DNA from: a virus
Length of the DNA stretch: 63,331 nucleotides
Strand: one strand, 5' to 3'
IMG/VR virus record: IMGVR_UViG_3300021964_000059
Coordinates: 1-63,331 of that record
Under the pieces are notes generated by a model, which was not told the origin of the DNA, ran no database searches, and saw only the letters and a list, made by a program, of their open reading frames with translations. This document shows positions 43,009 through 50,640 of this stretch, in pieces; positions within the stretch are counted from its first letter, which is position 1, and every line of letters starts with the position of its first letter. A program made the translations under genes and the position numbers.

Positions 43009-43242
43009 TTATCGTTCGAACCGAGTTACTTCTGTAATGATCATATCTATAATATCATTAACCCAAGTAACATCAACCCCGGCTCCCTTAAACATAAAAT
43101 AAGCTGCTGCTAAAAGTACAATAAACAAACCATATTGAGCAACAAATTTAACAACAGCTGAAAATAGACCAATTAGGACTGCTACCACCACTACGAGAGA
43201 GGAGAGAGATATTAGCAGTGATAACAGTTCTGATTGATCCAT
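43009..43242 (-). CDS. Small membrane protein, 77 aa
   Basis: Two hydrophobic helices (residues ~11-35, LISLSSLVVVVAVLIGLFSA; and ~38-52, YGLFIVLLAAAYFMF) followed by an acidic tail. No known family. It starts TAATG after the next upstream gene, and its stop is two bases from the tRNA-Arg. Could affect lysis or the envelope; function unknown. Confidence 0.6.
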   Translation of the reverse strand: MDQSELLSLLISLSSLVVVVAVLIGLFSAVVKFVAQYGLFIVLLAAAYFMFKGAGVDVTWVNDIIDMIITEVTRFER

Positions 43243-43436
43243 TACACAGGCTCTGTATTCAAATAAGTATCAACAATTTCTTTAAAATCTTCGAGAGATA
43301 TTTCTCCGTACATATCCAGATCTATCTGCTCTCCCGAATCCCTAAAACGCATCTGACGCTTCACAATTTGCCCAGTATTGTTGGACACAACCTCATACGT
43401 CAAACCTTTATATGCATATATTGGATTACCCTTCAT
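43242..43436 (-). CDS. Small soluble protein, 64 aa
   Basis: Start chosen at ATG 43436 (MKGNPIYAYKGLTYEVVSNN), overlapping the stop of the 21-aa gene (ATGA); a longer reading frame to 43568 would run through the preceding genes. Beta-rich start, acidic helical end (EISLEDFKEIVDTYLNTEP). No domain recognised. Confidence 0.5.
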   Translation of the reverse strand: MKGNPIYAYKGLTYEVVSNNTGQIVKRQMRFRDSGEQIDLDMYGEISLEDFKEIVDTYLNTEPV

Positions 43437-43498
43437 AATGCTGACACTACAACATATTCTACAACGGCAACCACAATCATCAAACCTAAAAATTCCAT
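43433..43498 (-). CDS. Micro-membrane protein, 21 aa
   Basis: An ATG at 43498 overlaps the upstream stop (TAATG) and has GGAGGGAGTGTA just before it, an excellent ribosome site. It encodes MEFLGLMIVVAVVEYVVVSAL, one hydrophobic helix, and stops TGA overlapping the next start (ATGA). The tight coupling on both sides supports translation. Very short phage membrane peptides can act on holins, leader translation or membranes; no specific role is claimed. Confidence 0.55.
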   Translation of the reverse strand: MEFLGLMIVVAVVEYVVVSAL

Positions 43499-43692
43499 TA
43501 CACTCCCTCCAAAAGTTCATAATATTTTTTAACAACTTCATCATACTCGATGTTGAAGTTAAGGGCAACCTTATTAAAAGCCTCTACTGGCTCACCGAGG
43601 TCTTCATAATTCTCTGTTTGAGAAATGATTGCTTCCCTGATCGCATCTTCGCGAATAGATTGTACAAGATCCATAAATTCGTTACCTCTCAT
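43498..43692 (-). CDS. Small acidic helical protein, 64 aa
   Basis: Start ATG 43692 follows GGAGGAAGTGTA and overlaps the upstream stop (TAATG). Acidic protein (MRGNEFMDLVQSIREDAIRE, then NYEDLGEPVEAFNKVALNF). An internal ATG with GAGAGG exists at 43674. No family recognised; belongs to the early operon behind the promoter at 44114-44142. Confidence 0.55.
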   Translation of the reverse strand: MRGNEFMDLVQSIREDAIREAIISQTENYEDLGEPVEAFNKVALNFNIEYDEVVKKYYELLEGV

Positions 43693-44087
43693 TACACTTC
43701 CTCCAAATATGCATACTCTTCGTAAGGAAGAGGCTCACAATCATCAGGCAAGCCCTTCTTACACTCAGCCATGAAAGCCTCTGCGGCCTTCTCCTCTTCG
43801 TACTGAAGACGAAGCTGGTAACAGATATTCTCGTAGGTCTGTTCCAGATCTTCAATATCCATCTCGTCCCAAGCAAGACGCATGCGGCAACCGTACAAGT
43901 CCTTTGACGCGTCGCTGATACCATTGATCAGCTCGTTACGCTTGAAATCTTCGGCCGTAAAGACACCGATATCAGCCCAATAGCTCATGTCGTCTGTATA
44001 GTGCGACATCCACAGCCCAGGCTCCTGAGCCATCATCAGGTCCGCTTTAGCGTTCAAGGATTCGATGTGCTGAAGTAATGTAGTCAT
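43692..44087 (-). CDS. Small early protein, 131 aa
   Basis: Start corrected to ATG 44087 (MTTLLQHIESLNAKADLMMA) because the apparent upstream ATG at 44102 is part of ATG-AGGAG, which supplies the Shine-Dalgarno. Helical, with acidic C-terminal residues (MAECKKGLPDDCEPLPYEEY). First gene downstream of the GATAAT-type early promoter, so likely an early regulator or host-takeover protein. No recognised domain. Confidence 0.6.
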   Translation of the reverse strand: MTTLLQHIESLNAKADLMMAQEPGLWMSHYTDDMSYWADIGVFTAEDFKRNELINGISDASKDLYGCRMRLAWDEMDIEDLEQTYENICYQLRLQYEEEKAAEAFMAECKKGLPDDCEPLPYEEYAYLEEV

Positions 44088-44113
44088 AATTGCTCTCCTC
44101 ATTTGATGTAACC

Positions 44114-44142
44114 ATTATCTTACCACTCAAAGAAAATGTCTA
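44114..44142 (-). promoter_or_regulatory. Early promoter (TAGACA-17-GATAAT)
   Basis: Minus strand TAGACA, exactly 17 bp, GATAAT, then a GGTTACATCAAATGAGGAG leader, common to the other early promoters in the window. The Shine-Dalgarno is inside the leader. Confidence 0.7.
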
Positions 44143-44149
44143 CAACTTT

Positions 44150-44608
44150 TTAACTTTTTTTGCTGAAAACTTTTTTGTTAGATTTCAACAGTTTATATTC
44201 ATCTCGAAGAATAGTTTCAAGTTCATAAGCTTCTTTTTCCCATGGAAGATTCATGTACTCATCTAATGTAGTGTACATGGCAATATGTTCTTCACCTTTC
44301 CATTTTTTTAATGCTATGAACTTTGTATCTTTGAGCTCATTTCTGGCATGCTGCTTGACATGAACCATTTCATGACAAACAGTCTCAATCATGTCGTCTG
44401 TACTTTCTTTTGCATCAATCTCAATGACAAACTCTCTGTTTGTGACAGAGAGACAGAAACCACTATGATATTCTAAATCATTTGATAATTGGATACAAAT
44501 GTCAAGTGTCTTCATTCGAGGCATCAGTCGTTCAATACAAAAATTGACTACATCTTCTGCTAATGCTCGTTTCTTTTTTGTGGAACCCCAAGCGATAATT
44601 TGATTCAT
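44150..44608 (-). CDS. Zinc metallopeptidase-like (HExxH) protein, 152 aa
   Basis: Start set at ATG 44608, following AGGAGAGAAT; the longer frame would run through the upstream gene. Has the zincin motif HEMVH (His79, Glu80, His83; VCHEMVHVKQHA) with a downstream acidic WEKEAYELE segment that can supply the third ligand. Similar in layout to SprT-like/Wss1-type or gpI-like metalloproteins. Phage zincins may cleave DNA-protein crosslinks, host proteins or regulators. It lies downstream of, and is coupled to, a second zincin. Confidence 0.65.
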   Translation of the reverse strand: MNQIIAWGSTKKKRALAEDVVNFCIERLMPRMKTLDICIQLSNDLEYHSGFCLSVTNREFVIEIDAKESTDDMIETVCHEMVHVKQHARNELKDTKFIALKKWKGEEHIAMYTTLDEYMNLPWEKEAYELETILRDEYKLLKSNKKVFSKKS

Positions 44609-44781
44609 ATTCTCTCTCCTTTTATAGGAGTATAAACGATCGTATCCTGAATTACAACCCCTTGCTTGTATTTTTTCAAAGTTTTTTTGATTGCATCTTC
44701 CGGTGAAGTGTTCATCCACTTCAAGTGATGCCAGTCATCACATCCCGGCATTGTGAAGAATACTTTACAGACTGTATTCAT
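44605..44781 (-). CDS. Small protein, 58 aa
   Basis: Read from ATG 44781 (MNTVCKVFFTMPGCDDWHHL, then WMNTSPEDAIKKTLKKYKQG), overlapping neighbours by ATGA at both ends. Two cysteines and an early WHH-type motif but no clear zinc site. No family recognised. Confidence 0.5.
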   Translation of the reverse strand: MNTVCKVFFTMPGCDDWHHLKWMNTSPEDAIKKTLKKYKQGVVIQDTIVYTPIKGERI

Positions 44782-44945
44782 ACAATCAGTTCTTCTGCAT
44801 TGAGCTTGAGAACCATCAGGTTGGCATAGATCTCTTTGATAAGAGGAGCCACATCTTCCTTTTCCAGGATGTCGGTCAAAGGCCATTCGACTCGACGCTC
44901 TAACATTGATTCAATTTCTTCGATTGTGTTTATCACTTCATTCAT
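44778..44945 (-). CDS. Small helical protein, 55 aa
   Basis: Below the usual length cutoff but well supported: ATG 44945 and the TGA overlap at each end (ATGA with both neighbours). Acidic helix, opening MNEVINTIEEIESMLERRVE and later DVAPLIKEIYANLMVL. Function unknown. Confidence 0.55.
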   Translation of the reverse strand: MNEVINTIEEIESMLERRVEWPLTDILEKEDVAPLIKEIYANLMVLKLNAEELIV

Positions 44946-45427
44946 GCTACATTCTCCAAACGCTTTTGTTCAATCATAGGGTTAACTAGGTCGCGGCGAA
45001 GGTATCGATAGATTGTCTGAAAACATTCACCATGGCCTCGATCTGAGTTCTGCTTGTTCTTTATGTACTCAGGGAACCAGCAGTAGTACGTGTACTGAAT
45101 AAAATGGGATACCTCATGCGCTACAAGACAAAGAAGAATGTCATGATTGTCCTTTACTTCAATACGACCAATGACAGGATCTTTATTGAATCGAGCATAC
45201 TCTGACCATGCAGAGTTACCAAACTGCCAGCACAATGCATTGATCTTGATCATATTCTGACCAGCCCATGAACGTCCATCGCGACGAGCATAGACTTTGA
45301 GACACTTGACAGCATTTTTTACTGCTGTCTTAGGAAGATTCAATTCATACTGTTTCTTCGAAAGATGACGAACACAAAGCTTGACAATGTCCTCGACGAT
45401 CTTTTCTTTTTCGCGTGCAATGCTCAT
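44942..45427 (-). CDS. SprT-like zinc metallopeptidase-like protein, 161 aa
   Basis: HEVSH (His104, Glu105, His108) in LVAHEVSHFIQY is the zincin motif, and GHGECFQTIYRYLR (His132) downstream resembles the SprT family's third-ligand region. SprT-like proteins are DNA-protein-crosslink proteases in eukaryotes and are frequent, uncharacterised genes in phages. It lies in the same coupled operon as the 152-aa zincin, but the two are not obviously close paralogues (different sequence around the motif). Confidence 0.7.
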   Translation of the reverse strand: MSIAREKEKIVEDIVKLCVRHLSKKQYELNLPKTAVKNAVKCLKVYARRDGRSWAGQNMIKINALCWQFGNSAWSEYARFNKDPVIGRIEVKDNHDILLCLVAHEVSHFIQYTYYCWFPEYIKNKQNSDRGHGECFQTIYRYLRRDLVNPMIEQKRLENVA

Positions 45428-45594
45428 TAGCGAACCACCTTAGCAGTTGCATGAATTTCACCAGCAACATTATCACACAAACGAGCTAGTCGAATACCTT
45501 TCTTCATCGCTTCCAGCTTAGTACGGGCAAAGAGAATAAACGACTCACAGTACATTGCATCTTTACCATTCACTCGAACATCAAACTTACTCAT
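45427..45594 (-). CDS. Small early protein, 55 aa
   Basis: Start corrected to ATG 45594: the earlier in-frame ATG at 45609 belongs to the leader, where ATGAAGGAG is the Shine-Dalgarno. Opens MSKFDVRVNGKDAMYCESF; a helix with Lys and a Cys. First gene after the early promoter at 45621. Function unknown. Confidence 0.5.
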   Translation of the reverse strand: MSKFDVRVNGKDAMYCESFILFARTKLEAMKKGIRLARLCDNVAGEIHATAKVVR

Positions 45595-45620
45595 ATATCT
45601 CTCCTTCATTTGATGTAGCC

Positions 45621-45649
45621 ATTATCCTACATTATAAAAAAAAGAAAAC
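45621..45649 (-). promoter_or_regulatory. Early promoter (GTTTTC-17-GATAAT) with palindrome at -35
   Basis: Minus strand GATAAT (45621-45626) with GTTTTC exactly 17 bp upstream. The palindrome AAAACATGTTTT (45645-45656) overlaps the -35, so a repressor site is possible. The shared TACATCAAATGAAGGAG leader follows. Confidence 0.6.
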
Positions 45650-45688
45650 ATGTTTTTAATAAAAACAAATGATAAAGAAATCAAGTGG

Positions 45689-46309
45689 TTATGAAGCTTT
45701 CTTACCTTTGCTGTGAAGTTCTACTCTAACATTGTCGGAAACAGGGAACTTAATATTATTATGATTATGGTGCAAAACAAATTCCACCTGGTTAAATTCT
45801 TTGAACATATTTGTCCAGATCGGTCTCCAGTTGTTGGCCAACCGGTTTGTGTTCATGTCATCGCGAGGAGAAGGAAGATAAAAATCTGTGCACGATCTCA
45901 AATTGAAATCAAACATCGAATCAAATCCCCACATATGAACAATATCTGGTTTGAACTTTGTGCAGCCAAAGTGAGTACACATGTGGCCACAGTTGAAATC
46001 AGTATAGTTTGCAACATACTTAGGAAGTGTTAGATAAAATTCTTTGATCCTAGGTGCAACCTTCATGTAAAACCCAGGATTCTTTTCCATCCAAATCTTT
46101 GGTCTCATCCCAAGAATCCAGTTACCTGGAGCTTCAATCTCCCCTTCTGTAATTGCTTTCATCATCTTAAAATCAACAATTATGGTTCCATAAGCATTCT
46201 CTACAGGAAATGGTGGAATGTTACAGGTCAGGTTTAGCCCTTTGCGAGGTGCCTCGTTATAAAAATGTGCATTGTCACCATTGCCAACAATGTGTACAAC
46301 CCTAGGCAT
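45689..46309 (-). CDS. Glycan-cassette protein, possibly GT29/MptE-like, 206 aa
   Basis: Last gene of the large minus-strand glycan cassette. The opening VVHIVGNGDNAHFYNEAPRK has the 'V(V/I)GNG' nucleotide-sugar turn typical of DUF115/MptE-like and sialyltransferase-like (GT29/GT42-type) proteins. Further aromatic-rich strands (WILGMRPKIWMEKNPGFYMK, then DIVHMWGFDSMFDFN). It overlaps the upstream GT gene by eight bases. Catalytic residues cannot be confirmed; role as a transferase is inferred. Confidence 0.5.
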   Translation of the reverse strand: MPRVVHIVGNGDNAHFYNEAPRKGLNLTCNIPPFPVENAYGTIIVDFKMMKAITEGEIEAPGNWILGMRPKIWMEKNPGFYMKVAPRIKEFYLTLPKYVANYTDFNCGHMCTHFGCTKFKPDIVHMWGFDSMFDFNLRSCTDFYLPSPRDDMNTNRLANNWRPIWTNMFKEFNQVEFVLHHNHNNIKFPVSDNVRVELHSKGKKAS

Positions 46310-46943
46310 TCATTTGTCTCCTAATTTCATCTTTGCCTTTCTGACCTGTCCAGTGAGTTATTAGTTCACCTTTTGGCCTTCGGCCATCAATAATATCTAA
46401 TCTGAGCACATTATATTTGTGCGGAAGGTCTTTTATATATGACATCTTTGTAATTGGATTTAACATTGTGTGGAGGACTTCTTGGTCTCCCCGAACAGTT
46501 GTTTCTTCCACCTGTTGGTCCCACAGTTTAAGAATCTGTGGCTTACCTTGAAAGGCGACAATTCCTGAATTATGCCAAATCTCTTGTCGGCGCTTTGTCC
46601 AAGGATGGTCGATAACCATAGACAACTTCTCCGGCTCAACCTCTTCGAAGATGCTACTGATATCCCCGTGGACCTGACAGTCTGTATCAATCCAACAGGT
46701 TTTATCTGCTGGACAATGAACCATTGATTTTGGTTTGAGGAACCATCCCTTGCCTTTGAACTTCGATAAGTCTAAGACACCGACTGCTTTGGTTTGAATG
46801 TATTTTAGCATATCGGAGGAGATGCCAAAGTTTGCAAAGACCAACGGAGTATTATTATGTTTTTCGTAGTTCTCTACAAACCATGGCAACATCCATTCTG
46901 TATTCTCATCACATCCTGTTAAAAAGGCTTCAGAGTATCTCAT
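46302..46943 (-). CDS. GT-A glycosyltransferase-like protein, 213 aa
   Basis: Start set at ATG 46943 (MRYSEAFLTGCDENTEWMLP), overlapping the end of the preceding gene by 14 bases; longer frames run through it. ADKTCWIDTDCQVHGD carries the DTD (DxD-type) motif, followed by RRQEIWHNSGIVAFQGKPQI, the NSGIV acceptor strand of GT-A enzymes, and DQEVLHTML, the partner strand. Donor unknown. Related in layout to the GT8-like gene at 48840. Confidence 0.65.
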   Translation of the reverse strand: MRYSEAFLTGCDENTEWMLPWFVENYEKHNNTPLVFANFGISSDMLKYIQTKAVGVLDLSKFKGKGWFLKPKSMVHCPADKTCWIDTDCQVHGDISSIFEEVEPEKLSMVIDHPWTKRRQEIWHNSGIVAFQGKPQILKLWDQQVEETTVRGDQEVLHTMLNPITKMSYIKDLPHKYNVLRLDIIDGRRPKGELITHWTGQKGKDEIRRQMNA

Positions 46944-47571
46944 ATGTTTCACCATAATTATGTTTTGCCTGGCAGCCCACTTCATTCTGAATAGTTGTGA
47001 ATGTATCACGAGCTTCCACCGGCCATGGATAAAATTCTTTCAGGTTAGGAAAGTTATCAAGATTGATAAAAACATCTGTCGGTCCAGCATTTCTCAACGC
47101 CTTCTCGATCAGCTGCCGAGCTCCGGCCGGTTCAATATAATATCCATGAGCTCCTGGAAAGTATCTCTTGGAAACAAGAGGACCTTCTCCTAATACTTGA
47201 GGAGTATTAAACCGACCATAAGAAGGCTTACCAAGATTGACAATTGGACTTTGAAATAGAGAGGGCAATGAGTTAACAAAAATTGCATCGTGTTCAAGAA
47301 TTACAAATGGTTCTTTACTCTCAGCACATTTTTCCCATAAGGCAAAATGAGAAAGAAATGCAGCCAAACAATTATTGAACCGAGAATACTTTTCTTCAAA
47401 ATTGTCGATTGGTATTTGTTTTTCTGATGAAATCTTTACGGGACTATCACTCGGGGTGAATGCCCTATACTTGATTACATCGATACCAAATAACTTTCCG
47501 GACTGAATACAACGATCGGCCGACTTTACAGATTTATCATTATCAAAGATTGTAATTACATATGCTTTCAT
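46930..47571 (-). CDS. Glycosyltransferase family 25-like protein, 213 aa
   Basis: Contains the GT25 (LPS glycosyltransferase) signatures NNCLAAFLSHFALWEKC, then EPFVILEHDAIFVNSL with the EhDxxF acidic motif, and later PGAHGYYIEPAGARQLIE. Length (213 aa) is typical of short phage GT25 enzymes. GT25 members add galactose or glucose to LPS or glycoproteins. It is adjacent to a second GT25-like gene, suggesting sequential sugars. Confidence 0.75.
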   Translation of the reverse strand: MKAYVITIFDNDKSVKSADRCIQSGKLFGIDVIKYRAFTPSDSPVKISSEKQIPIDNFEEKYSRFNNCLAAFLSHFALWEKCAESKEPFVILEHDAIFVNSLPSLFQSPIVNLGKPSYGRFNTPQVLGEGPLVSKRYFPGAHGYYIEPAGARQLIEKALRNAGPTDVFINLDNFPNLKEFYPWPVEARDTFTTIQNEVGCQAKHNYGETYEIL

Positions 47572-48248
47572 GATGTTGTTGAGGGTGTTCCCTGCACCTT
47601 TGTATAAAATGTCTTTGTTACACCAAGCATGCTACCAACAAGTTGTTTGCACATTAATGCATCATTTGGCCACGCTCCATACTCATCCACGAGCTCGAGC
47701 ATCTTTCTAGCACCTTTTGGTTTAATTATATATGCACTATTTCCAGCCAGACCTTGAGGAACTGTAACCTCATCAATTACTGGAACTTGTTGAATAAAGT
47801 CATTATTTCTTCGAATAACGTCATAGTATTGCTGTGATCTTCTCGTTGCACCAAGAGGATTGTTGATTCCAACAATTTGATACTTGTTATCCAATATTCT
47901 AAGAAGATCGAGGTCTCTGACGAAAATAGCATCATGCTCAAGAATCATATACGGATCCTTACCTTGGGAACATTCCTTCCAAAGAATATAATGACTAAGG
48001 AAGCATGCAATCCGTGTCTTTGGGTTGGGTGTTTGGTATGGATTGAGCTTCAAGCCTGAAGCAAAGTCGATTGTAGGACTGTCCCAAGGATACGTCCATT
48101 TGATTCCATACTCTTCCATCAGATCGTCAACTTGATCTGGAGTGATAGCATCAAATGTTTCAATGAAGATCTTTGTAGACTTCATACATTTCTCAGCAGC
48201 TGCTTCAGAAACTTTATTATCTTTAATTACGATAATACTTGACTTCAC
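47568..48248 (-). CDS. Glycosyltransferase family 25-like protein, 226 aa
   Basis: GT25 features TRIACFLSHYILWKECSQGK, DPYMILEHDAIFVRDLDLLR and GLAGNSAYIIKPKGARKMLE, in the same order as its neighbour at 46930. The two are paralogous but diverged (different N-termini). Starts with an ATGA overlap with the methyltransferase upstream. Likely LPS- or glycan-directed transferase. Confidence 0.75.
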   Translation of the reverse strand: MKSSIIVIKDNKVSEAAAEKCMKSTKIFIETFDAITPDQVDDLMEEYGIKWTYPWDSPTIDFASGLKLNPYQTPNPKTRIACFLSHYILWKECSQGKDPYMILEHDAIFVRDLDLLRILDNKYQIVGINNPLGATRRSQQYYDVIRRNNDFIQQVPVIDEVTVPQGLAGNSAYIIKPKGARKMLELVDEYGAWPNDALMCKQLVGSMLGVTKTFYTKVQGTPSTTS

Positions 48249-48838
48249 TTTGTACCTTCGACAACAATCGATTCGTATTCACGCAGACCGTCAACCAGAT
48301 CAACCCCGTCTAGTTCTTTGTGTTCACTCTTTGCATACCAACATTGTTTGACATCTTGGAATCCTACTTTTTCATGTTGGTTAATAAGCATCTCAAGTGT
48401 GGGTACCCAATAGTGACCCTGTTCTGTTAGACTACGTTGAGAGATTCGATTTGCGGCACCAAGGAATGTATCGCGATTCCAGATCTTACGGCAATAGTTC
48501 TTTGTAAACTCACTATGATCATCGCGATGGTTTTCATAGAAAGTTCTACTCGGTGCAACAGTACGAATAATACCACCGGGCTTTAATACACGAAGACACT
48601 CGGTTAAACAATGGATCCCTTGTTTCTCATATACATGTTCAATCATATGTTCACTAAAGATGTAATCGATTGAGTTATCTTCGAATGGAAATGTTTCTGT
48701 AACATTGAGCTCAATGATCTCATATCCCTCTGCTCTCATCTCTTCAAACCAGTCGAGTGTCTTTTGTTTCTTTGTATGGTCAGAATTAATCCAACCTTTC
48801 TTTGGTTCTCTGCCACAACCAAGGACAAGCTTTTTCAT
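48245..48838 (-). CDS. Class I SAM-dependent methyltransferase, 197 aa
   Basis: Start at ATG 48838 (MKKLVLGCGREPKKGWINSD), a few bases after the stop of the upstream gene. LVLGCG is methyltransferase motif I, NVTETFPFEDNSIDYIFSEH is the catalytic-loop region, and CLTECLRVLKPGGIIRTVAP is the post-motif strand of the Methyltransf_11 fold. Embedded among sugar genes, it likely O-methylates a sugar or the growing glycan. Confidence 0.75.
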   Translation of the reverse strand: MKKLVLGCGREPKKGWINSDHTKKQKTLDWFEEMRAEGYEIIELNVTETFPFEDNSIDYIFSEHMIEHVYEKQGIHCLTECLRVLKPGGIIRTVAPSRTFYENHRDDHSEFTKNYCRKIWNRDTFLGAANRISQRSLTEQGHYWVPTLEMLINQHEKVGFQDVKQCWYAKSEHKELDGVDLVDGLREYESIVVEGTK

Positions 48839-48839
48839 T

Positions 48840-49493
48840 TTAAACTCCAAAATGTCTATCAAAAAGTGGAATGTTACTGTTATATATTTGCCTGCATCGA
48901 CCAGCAACATGTACTACAGGCGTATGTTGAGAATATTCATTCTCTCTTAGAAAGCACGCATCTCGGCGATCAATCATTTGATAATCTCCTAATACCTTCT
49001 CAGTCATTAGATTAAGAGCATATTGATCTCTACCTGGGATCGTATTTCTATATTGTTTACGATAAGCCTGTGGATCAATCTCACGAAGTTTTTCAATTGA
49101 TTCGCGTGTAAATATTATGATTCCACTGTTAAAGTAGGTATTCCCCCATTTCTGGTACTCCGGCCGGGACTTTGGAAGTGGATCATCTACTTCTTTACAT
49201 GCTGAAAATGTATTATATTTTTCGAATACATTTACCTTGACGTCTTGGATAAAAACATCAGCGTCAAGAAATACAATACGATCATAGTCGTCATATTCAT
49301 TTGTTTCAAGTACGCGAAAGACTTCCCACTGAGGATCAAATCCCTTGAAGTAGTTTTGCGTTTCGCGCTGGTAATCCCATTGAATATTGGATGCATACCT
49401 TTGAACTGTACCAACCGCTTTTTCATATAATGATGCTTTTGATTCGTGTAGATTTTTTTCAACACTAAAATGCTGTAGAATTAAATTTTTCAT
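48840..49493 (-). CDS. GT8-like glycosyltransferase, 217 aa
   Basis: DYDRIVFLDADVFIQD supplies the DAD (DxD) motif of GT8/glycogenin-like enzymes, followed by WGNTYFNSGIIIFTRESIEK, the conserved NSGI acceptor strand, and GRDQYALNLM. Length is typical. GT8 enzymes transfer glucose or galactose retaining the anomer. Downstream of the sulfoquinovose synthase gene with a one-base gap, so it may use or accept the sulfosugar. Confidence 0.7.
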   Translation of the reverse strand: MKNLILQHFSVEKNLHESKASLYEKAVGTVQRYASNIQWDYQRETQNYFKGFDPQWEVFRVLETNEYDDYDRIVFLDADVFIQDVKVNVFEKYNTFSACKEVDDPLPKSRPEYQKWGNTYFNSGIIIFTRESIEKLREIDPQAYRKQYRNTIPGRDQYALNLMTEKVLGDYQMIDRRDACFLRENEYSQHTPVVHVAGRCRQIYNSNIPLFDRHFGV

Positions 49494-49494
49494 A

Positions 49495-50640
49495 TTACCA
49501 TTTAGGTGAGTTTGTTACATTGTCAAACAACAGGTAGTCCTTACACTGCTCAGCAATGAACTTAACATCATCAATCAATCCTTCATTTAAAGTGATTGGT
49601 TCAAAACCAAGGGACTTCAAACCTTCGTTGACAACACTAAGGTCGTTAACAGGAGCCTCCTTACGAGGGTTGTCCAAATACTGAATTGCTGCCCCATACC
49701 TAGTTGCAATCATGTCAGCCAACTCATTGACCTCTTGGACTTCAGAAACCTGGTTAAAGATTCTCACTCTTGATGTATCTTCAGGTGGTGTCTGGCAAGC
49801 CAACATTACACAGTTTGCTGTATCTTCTATGTGGATAAATGCTCTCTTCTGTCCACCGACACCATAAACAGTCAACGGATGATCAACTGCAGCCTGAGAA
49901 ATAAATCTATTCAATACTGTACCGTAAAGACCATCGTAATCAAATCTGTTAACAAGTTGCGGATCAAGACGCGTCTCTTCAGTCTGTGTTCCCCAAACAA
50001 TTCCTTGATGGAGATCTGTAATCTTCAACTTCCAATTTTTGTTATAGAACTGAAAAAGAATCTGGTCGAGAGACTTCGTCATATGATAGACACTACCAGG
50101 ATTTGTTGGATATAAAATATCTACCTGTTCATTGGTCTGGTTGATAGTGATATCCAAATATCCTTCCGGAATATCCCCAAACTCTTTTGAATAACCATAG
50201 ACACCCATCGTTCCTAAATGGACGAGGTGAATATCTTGATCAACATCGACAATAGCATTTAATACATTATGTGTAGCAACAACATTATTATCAACTGTGT
50301 ATCGTCTCTCTTTGTTCGAGATCATTGAATAGGGAGCTGCCCGTTGTTCAGCAAAATGAACAATTGTGTCTGGTTTATGCTTCTCTACATGGCTAACGAA
50401 CATCTCGTAGTCTGTAACATCAACATTAATAAATTCAATATTGGCGTTGAGTATTTGATTAGCTACCTCGACTCGAGTGGTGATTGAGGAGATATTTGTT
50501 AACGAATTACTTTTTGTTTCAACATCAATCTGTCGTCGGGATAAGTTGTCAAGAATGAATACCTTATGGCCATTCTTGGCCAGTTTTAATGCTGTTGGCC
50601 ACCCACAGAATCCATCTCCGCCAAGAATAAATAATTTCAT
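49495..50640 (-). CDS. sqdB: UDP-sulfoquinovose synthase (SQD1/SqdB-like)
   Basis: A short-chain dehydrogenase/epimerase fold with unmistakable SQD1-type signatures. The N-terminus GGDGFCGWPTA (7-17) is the NAD-binding loop (SQD1: GGDGYCGWPTA). HFAEQRAAPYSMI, DNNVVATHNVLNAI, LGTMGVYG (Thr144), SVYHMTK (Tyr185, Lys189; active-site YxxxK), HQGIVWGTQT and NRFISQAAVDHPLTVYGVGG all follow the plant and cyanobacterial enzyme in order. It converts UDP-glucose plus sulfite into UDP-sulfoquinovose, the donor for sulfolipid SQDG. Length 381 aa is usual. No SqdX/SQD2-type sulfolipid transferase is obvious nearby, so the sulfosugar may go to a glycan rather than lipid. Confidence 0.85.
   Translation of the reverse strand: MKLFILGGDGFCGWPTALKLAKNGHKVFILDNLSRRQIDVETKSNSLTNISSITTRVEVANQILNANIEFINVDVTDYEMFVSHVEKHKPDTIVHFAEQRAAPYSMISNKERRYTVDNNVVATHNVLNAIVDVDQDIHLVHLGTMGVYGYSKEFGDIPEGYLDITINQTNEQVDILYPTNPGSVYHMTKSLDQILFQFYNKNWKLKITDLHQGIVWGTQTEETRLDPQLVNRFDYDGLYGTVLNRFISQAAVDHPLTVYGVGGQKRAFIHIEDTANCVMLACQTPPEDTSRVRIFNQVSEVQEVNELADMIATRYGAAIQYLDNPRKEAPVNDLSVVNEGLKSLGFEPITLNEGLIDDVKFIAEQCKDYLLFDNVTNSPKW

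Noticed and set aside
42905-43102. Plus-strand open frame through the tRNA-Arg gene
   Set aside because: It covers the tRNA and a minus-strand membrane gene; it is a shadow frame with no ribosome site.
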